A stretch of DNA of 55,348 nt, from NCBI GenBank assembly GCA_002390045.1, contig DGSB01000036.1, positions 1 through 55,348 of the forward strand, read 5' to 3'. Below, in pieces: positions 50,665 to 55,348 of this stretch. This DNA comes from Fibrobacter sp. UBA4373 (GTDB lineage: Bacteria > Fibrobacterota > Fibrobacteria > Fibrobacterales > Fibrobacteraceae). Position numbers and translations under genes: made by a program. The first letter of the stretch is position 1. Every line of letters begins with the position of its first letter. A model generated the notes under the pieces. The model had not been told where the DNA came from. It did not search any database and saw only the letters and a list, made by a program, of their open reading frames with translations.

Positions 50665-53600
50665 ATGACTCTTCGCGAAGCATTTGAACAAAAGATTCTG
50701 CTACTTGACGGTGGCATGGGCTCGGTGATTCAAACCTACGGCATCAAGGGCGCCAATAACGACATGCTGTCGATTGAAAAGCCCGATGTGATTCTGGACA
50801 TCCAGCGTCGCTATGTAGCGGCAGGCGTCGACGTTCTGACAGCGAACACGTTTTCTAGCCAACGCGTTTCCCAGCACGAATATCACCAAGAAAACCGCAT
50901 TGCCGAAATGAACCGCGCCGCGGTAAAAATAGCAAAGCAGGCGGCGAGCGAAGCAAAAGATCGTCAGGTCTATGTTTTGGGTGACGTAGGTCCGACAAGT
51001 AAAATGCTCTCGATGAGCGAAGACGTAAACGATCCGGCCAGCCGTAGCATTACTTTCGACGAACTCGAAGCGGCTTACTATGAACAGATCGATGTTCTCG
51101 TGGACGCCGGTGTCGATGCGATTCTTATCGAAACGATTTTCGATACCTTAAATGCGAAAGCCGCTCTCAGCGCTTACCAAAAAGTGAAGGCAAAAACGTC
51201 CCGGCCTCTCGAAGTAATGCTTTCGATGACTGTCAGCGACGCTTCGGGAAGAACCCTTTCCGGCCAGACGGTGGAAGCCTTTGTGGTGAGCGTCATGCAC
51301 GCGGATCCGCTTGCGATCGGGCTCAATTGCGGTCTTGGCGCTGACGGAATGCTGCCCTATTTACGTCGCATGGCGGCTGTCGCCCCCTGTTACATTTCTT
51401 GCCATCCGAATGCAGGCCTTCCGAACCAGTTCGGCGGTTATGACGACACTCCGGAAGATATGGTGAAGATGATTCAGCCCTATCTTGATGAAAAACTGGT
51501 GAACATGATCGGTGGATGCTGCGGGACGACGCCGGAACACATTGCCGCCTTCCGCAAAGCGCTCGATTCGCTCTCCCCGGAATATGAACGCCGTAAACCG
51601 GTACACCGCCCACCGATGCTCATGCTCAGCGGCCTTGAACCTCTTGCCGTCGCCCCCATTCAGAAACATGAAAAGCAAAGCTTTTTTGTAAAGGTCGGCG
51701 AACGTTGCAATGTAGCCGGATCCAAAAAATTCCTTCGACTGGTAAACGAAAAGAATTACGACGAAGCATTGGACATTGCCCGTACGCAAGTCGAAAAAGG
51801 GGCTCACGTTGTCGACGTCAACATGGATGACGGTCTTTTAGACGCCCAGAAGGAAATGACGCACTTCTTGAATTTGCTCGCGAGCGATCCGGCGGTGAGC
51901 TGCGCCCCAGTGATGATCGACAGCTCCCGATTCGAAGTCATCGAAGCGGGTTTAAAATGTGTGCAGGGAAAGTGCATCGTGAATTCCATTTCGCTCAAGA
52001 TGGGCGAAGAAGCCTTCCTCGACCATGCACGGACCGTGCAACGTTTGGGTGCTGCGGTCATCGTGATGCTTTTTGACGAAGAAGGTCAGGCAACCAATTA
52101 CGACCGCCGAGTCAAAATCGCCGCCCGCGCTTACAAACTTTTGACCGAAAAATTGCACTTTCACCCGAACGACATCATTTTCGATCCGAACGTGCTGACT
52201 GTAGCGACAGGCATGGAAGAACACTTTGCCTATGCTGCGGACTTTATCCGCGCGACGCGTTGGATTATCGACAATCTGCCGGGGGTCCGCATTTCGGGCG
52301 GACTTTCGAACCTGTCATTCGCATTCCGCGGAAACAATTATTTGCGCGAAGCGATGCACTCCGTCTTTTTGCATCACGCGATTCCAAACGGCATGGGCAT
52401 GGCCATCATGAATCCCGCCGCCGAAATCGAATACAAGACGATCCCGCTCGAACTTCGCATGGCGATTACAGAAGTCGTATTGAATACATTCCCGGAAGCT
52501 TCCGAAGAACTGATCGCGATTGCCCAGCGCATGACCGAAGCAATGCTCAAGGCAAAGGAAACCGGCGAAAAATACGATCCGAAGGCAATCTTTGCGACAA
52601 CCGTCGCGAGTTCTTCGAACGATTCCGCCGAAGTCGCCGAAGCAAAGCCTACGACTCCCGAAGAACGCTTGCAAGAAGCGCTTCTCAAGGGAACTTCCAA
52701 TACGCTGAAAGAAGATTTGATGCAGCTGATTGAACGCGGAGACAGCCCGGTGGGAATCATTTCCGGACCTTTGATGGACGGGATGAATGAAGTCGGACGT
52801 CTTTTTGGTGAAGGAAAAATGTTCTTGCCCCAAGTCGTAAAAACGGCTCGCACCATGAAAAAGGCTGTGGAAGTTTTGCAGCCCTACATTGAAGCCGGCA
52901 AGGATTCAAATTCGAGTTCCCGCGGAAAAATCGTCATTGCAACCGTAAAGGGCGACGTTCACGATATCGGCAAGAACATCGTCTCTGTCATTATGGCTTG
53001 CAACGGCTTCGACATGGTGGACCTCGGCGTGATGGTTCCGGAAGATGTAATCGTGAAAGCAGCGATTGAACATAAAGCAGACATCGTAAGCCTCTCCGGT
53101 TTGATTACCCCGTCCCTTGAAGAAATGTGTCACGTCGCCACGGCCATGCAGGAAGCCGGTCTTCGCATTCCAATTATCGTCGGCGGAGCGACGACATCCC
53201 CGACGCATACCGCTGTAAAAATTGCACCATGTTATGACGGCCCTGTTTTTCACGTGCGCGACGCCGCAAGCAACCCGGGCCTTGCAGCCAAGCTTTTAAA
53301 TCCCGAGACTGCGGAACAGACCATTCAAGAAAACCGCGAAGAGCAGCAACGCATTCGCGACAAGCAAAACGGCATTCAAACCAGTGCCGCAAATGCGATG
53401 GCGGCCGCAGAAAAAACGCCTGTGGAACGCAGATTTCAATGCGACTGGAGCAAGTACCAGCCGGCGCGCCCGCCATTTATGGGCGAAAGCAAGCTTCCGC
53501 CCATTCCGCTCCAAGATGTCATTCCTCTCATCAACTGGGAATATTTCTTCTACACTTGGAAGGTCAAGGCAGACTGCGAAGAAGCCCAAAAGCTTCAAGC

Positions 53601-54231
53601 CGACGCCGATGCGCTCATCCAAAGTTTGAATCGACCAGAATACGCACTGCGCGCCATTCAGGCGTTCTACGCTGCAGCAGGCACAGAAAATTCGATCAAG
53701 TTCAATACGGGTCGCACCGGCACCGAAGAAGACATTGTCGAAGTTTCGACCGCCCGCCAGCAAAAGCCGGAAGGCATCTGCCTTTCTCTCTGCGACTATG
53801 TGGCACCCGTAAACGCAAAAACCGAAAGCGTCTTTAGTCAACCTACCGGCAATGACCTATACCGCGATATCGTCGGAGTTTTTGCGGTGACCGTGAGCGA
53901 AGCCTTTGTGAAGCGTTTGGAAAAGCTCAAAGCAGAACAGGGTGGCAGTGACTACGATGTTCTTTTAATGCAAACCGTAGCAGATCGCCTCGCTGAAGCG
54001 GGAGCGGAATACTTGAGCAAGGAACTCGAAAAGGAAAACGATTGGAAGGGTATTCGCCCGGCAATCGGCTACCCCGTTCTCCCGGACATCAAGGAAATCT
54101 TCAACGTGGCAAAGCTCATCGATTACAAGAGCATCGGTATCAGCCTAACTGAAAACGGCGCCATGTACCCACAAGCGTCTGTCAGCGGGCTCTACATCAG
54201 TCATCCGGAAGTCCATTACTTTAGCTGCTGA
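50665..54231 (+). CDS. metH: Cobalamin-dependent methionine synthase
   Basis: 1188 residues, all four modules present. The homocysteine domain (about 1-320) opens ILLLDGGMGS and has the zinc ligands in GLNCG and GGCCGTTP. The folate-binding TIM barrel (about 340-610) holds VGERCNVAGS, VVDVNMDDG and ISGGLSNLSFAFRG. The cobalamin cap and Rossmann domain (about 650-910) has DVHDIGKNI with the cobalt-ligand His766 and GLITPSLEEM. The reactivation domain (about 930-1188) has RPAIGYPVLPD. It methylates homocysteine using methyl-tetrahydrofolate. No B12 riboswitch lies upstream. Confidence 0.97.
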   Translation: MTLREAFEQKILLLDGGMGSVIQTYGIKGANNDMLSIEKPDVILDIQRRYVAAGVDVLTANTFSSQRVSQHEYHQENRIAEMNRAAVKIAKQAASEAKDRQVYVLGDVGPTSKMLSMSEDVNDPASRSITFDELEAAYYEQIDVLVDAGVDAILIETIFDTLNAKAALSAYQKVKAKTSRPLEVMLSMTVSDASGRTLSGQTVEAFVVSVMHADPLAIGLNCGLGADGMLPYLRRMAAVAPCYISCHPNAGLPNQFGGYDDTPEDMVKMIQPYLDEKLVNMIGGCCGTTPEHIAAFRKALDSLSPEYERRKPVHRPPMLMLSGLEPLAVAPIQKHEKQSFFVKVGERCNVAGSKKFLRLVNEKNYDEALDIARTQVEKGAHVVDVNMDDGLLDAQKEMTHFLNLLASDPAVSCAPVMIDSSRFEVIEAGLKCVQGKCIVNSISLKMGEEAFLDHARTVQRLGAAVIVMLFDEEGQATNYDRRVKIAARAYKLLTEKLHFHPNDIIFDPNVLTVATGMEEHFAYAADFIRATRWIIDNLPGVRISGGLSNLSFAFRGNNYLREAMHSVFLHHAIPNGMGMAIMNPAAEIEYKTIPLELRMAITEVVLNTFPEASEELIAIAQRMTEAMLKAKETGEKYDPKAIFATTVASSSNDSAEVAEAKPTTPEERLQEALLKGTSNTLKEDLMQLIERGDSPVGIISGPLMDGMNEVGRLFGEGKMFLPQVVKTARTMKKAVEVLQPYIEAGKDSNSSSRGKIVIATVKGDVHDIGKNIVSVIMACNGFDMVDLGVMVPEDVIVKAAIEHKADIVSLSGLITPSLEEMCHVATAMQEAGLRIPIIVGGATTSPTHTAVKIAPCYDGPVFHVRDAASNPGLAAKLLNPETAEQTIQENREEQQRIRDKQNGIQTSAANAMAAAEKTPVERRFQCDWSKYQPARPPFMGESKLPPIPLQDVIPLINWEYFFYTWKVKADCEEAQKLQADADALIQSLNRPEYALRAIQAFYAAAGTENSIKFNTGRTGTEEDIVEVSTARQQKPEGICLSLCDYVAPVNAKTESVFSQPTGNDLYRDIVGVFAVTVSEAFVKRLEKLKAEQGGSDYDVLLMQTVADRLAEAGAEYLSKELEKENDWKGIRPAIGYPVLPDIKEIFNVAKLIDYKSIGISLTENGAMYPQASVSGLYISHPEVHYFSC

Positions 54232-54300
54232 TTGTGAAAACGTCAGTCTCGTGCGGAAGGGTTTACGCCCAGCCGCACTTCATAGAATTTCTCTGTTGCA

Positions 54301-54331
54301 ATAAAAAAGACCCTTTCCGAAGAAAGAGTCT
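54301..54331 (-). terminator. Rho-independent terminator of the Rpn-like gene
   Basis: AGACCCTTTC / GAAAGAGTCT stem with one mismatch and CGAA tetraloop; TTTTTT follows on the minus strand. metH itself has only a weak GTGCGG / CCGCAC hairpin (54251-54278) without a T-tract. Confidence 0.75.
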
Positions 54332-54355
54332 AAAAACAGAATCACGCTTAAAAAG

Positions 54356-55348
54356 CTAAATGTTTTCCAATTCTTGTTGAGAAAGTTGGAATATACTTGC
54401 TAGTTCATTCAATGGAACTCCGCTCATTTTAAGACGCTTTGCAAGTTGCAACTTTTCTTTCTGCAAATTCAACTTCATTTCGTCCAATTGAGCCTGTTTT
54501 TCACAAATCAGAACATTTTCATTGAGAAGACGAGCGGCTTCCTTCTGCTGGTGGGAAATTTTCTCTTGAACGCGAGAGGTCTCTTCTTGAAGGTGAGCAG
54601 CTTCCTCTTGAAGGCGAACGGTTTCTTCTTGAACGCGAGACTTTTCCGCTTGAACGCGGGCGGATTCCTCCTGAACGCGGGCATTTTCTTCCTGAAGGCG
54701 AGAAGCTTCCGCTTGAACACGGGCCTCCTCCTCTCGAACGCGGGCATCTTCTTCCTGAAGGCGAGAAGCTTCCGCTTGAACGCGGGCGGATTCCTCTTGA
54801 ACGCGAGACTTTTCCGCTTGAATGCGGGCCTCCTCCTCGCGAACGCGGGCTTTTTCGGCGCGGATTCTAGCTTTCTCTTCACGGATGCGAGCGTCTTCTT
54901 GTTCGCGGTAGCTCTGTATCGCGTAAGCGTCCCACTTGGCTTTCTGTGCTGCGTCAATCATCTTCTGTTCCTCTTTACTGAATTTAGCTAATTCAGCGGT
55001 ACGGAACAAGAGCTCGAAAGAGGAGCCCGTATACGTCGAAGGCATCTTCCGCAATTCCTTGATGTGGCATAGCGCGTAAAGGCACTTGTCCAGATTCGTT
55101 TCCAGCTCCTCGAGCTTCTTCCTGAATTTCGGGAGTTCTACGAACACGAAGTTCAGCGTCCGTGAAATTCTTGTGCCATCCTTTTCGCGGAGCATCGCTT
55201 TCCGGAGATACTTGTCCTGTTCGTCAAATACGCTGAACTCCATGAACACCACCGTGATCACGGGATCCAGGCCGTATTTATAACCGCGCCCGCGATCCCC
55301 TTGCGATACGACGGTCTGCGACGCGTAATAGATCGCGCGGTTCACGAT
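54356..55348 (-). CDS. Rpn/PDDEXK_2-family protein with a long heptad-repeat coiled coil, 5' end cut by window
   Basis: About 330 residues are visible; the frame stays open to the right edge (first codons ATC GTG AAC), so the true start lies outside. The visible N-terminal part (MEFSVFDEQDKYLRKAMLREKDG, then NFVFVELPKFRKK) matches the back half of the Rpn recombination-promoting nuclease / PD-(D/E)XK transposase-like family; the catalytic residues should be in the missing part. Residues in 54527-54904 form 18 heptads of the type QEESARV, predicted to be one coiled coil. The tail LKMSGVPLNELASIFQLSQQELENI resembles the helix-turn-helix-like end common in this family. Confidence 0.75.
   Translation of the reverse strand: MVNRAIYYASQTVVSQGDRGRGYKYGLDPVITVVFMEFSVFDEQDKYLRKAMLREKDGTRISRTLNFVFVELPKFRKKLEELETNLDKCLYALCHIKELRKMPSTYTGSSFELLFRTAELAKFSKEEQKMIDAAQKAKWDAYAIQSYREQEDARIREEKARIRAEKARVREEEARIQAEKSRVQEESARVQAEASRLQEEDARVREEEARVQAEASRLQEENARVQEESARVQAEKSRVQEETVRLQEEAAHLQEETSRVQEKISHQQKEAARLLNENVLICEKQAQLDEMKLNLQKEKLQLAKRLKMSGVPLNELASIFQLSQQELENI
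54527..54904 (-). repeat. 21-bp in-frame tandem repeat encoding heptads
   Basis: About 18 units of 21 bp, each encoding a heptad such as QAEASRL, QEESARV or REEEARV. Some 42-bp pairs recur almost exactly (the CGAGAAGCTTCCGCTTGAAC segment occurs twice, near 54700 and 54762). Copy number could change by slippage without breaking the frame. Confidence 0.85.

Noticed and set aside
54251..54278. GTGCGG...CCGCAC hairpin after metH as a terminator
   Set aside because: The stem is only 6 bp with a long loop and no T-tract follows; at best a weak signal.

Overview
The window looks like chromosome of a Fibrobacter-type bacterium (FCB group, Gram-negative). This is inferred from the estimated GC near 50 percent, the gene content, and TAnnTTTG-like promoter boxes that resemble the -7 element of the related Bacteroidetes. 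Gene density is high. I see no rRNA, tRNA, CRISPR array, insertion sequence or prophage, and no gene-free stretch above 300 bp.

Layout. (1) 1-7975: a secreted beta-helix protein cut by the window edge, rarA, an outer-membrane beta-barrel protein, an OmpR-type two-component pair, a phosphofructokinase of trypanosome/plant type, an untracked 47-residue protein, and a TPR-like exported protein. (2) 7956-16275, minus: one tight gene string phnX, Fe-alcohol dehydrogenase, phnD-C-E-E, ppk, ppx. It would import phosphonate, release phosphate from phosphonoacetaldehyde, and could store the phosphate as polyphosphate. A perfect 28-bp dyad lies just upstream. (3) 16472-20303: phosphate acetyltransferase, a sigma-54-type activator without a sensor domain, and aspartokinase. 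(4) 20371-34918: a complete aryl polyene (APE) gene cluster. Three plus-strand genes (methyltransferase, chain-length factor, acyltransferase) converge on thirteen minus-strand genes (two ACPs, a three-domain membrane/AMP-ligase/dehydratase fusion, glycosyltransferase, acyltransferase, thioesterase, LolA-like carrier, MMPL exporter, DUF3261 lipoprotein, ketosynthase, dehydratase, ketoreductase, ketosynthase). Gene order follows the published ape order. (5) 34968-42753: rpe, a CBM48 protein with a histone-H1-like tail, lysA, an aquaporin, a NUDIX-NimA-like fusion, a membrane protein, a ClC channel and a CorA transporter. (6) 42848-55348: secDF, a GH13 amylase, malQ, an AT-hook protein, an AlkD-like glycosylase, metH, and an Rpn-family protein with an 18-heptad coiled coil that runs off the right edge.

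Themes. Aspartate-family and methionine synthesis is represented by lysC, lysA and metH. Glycogen/maltodextrin metabolism is represented by GH13, malQ, the CBM48 protein and pfk. Several start codons (rarA, rpe, the NUDIX fusion, the 39490 gene, malQ, alkD, metH) sit only 4-7 nt downstream of a TAnnTTT-like box and lack a clear Shine-Dalgarno sequence, which suggests leaderless transcripts. Other genes have normal leaders with GGAG-type ribosome binding sites. At three loci (aqp, corA, metH) the promoter box directly abuts or lies in the upstream gene's terminator.
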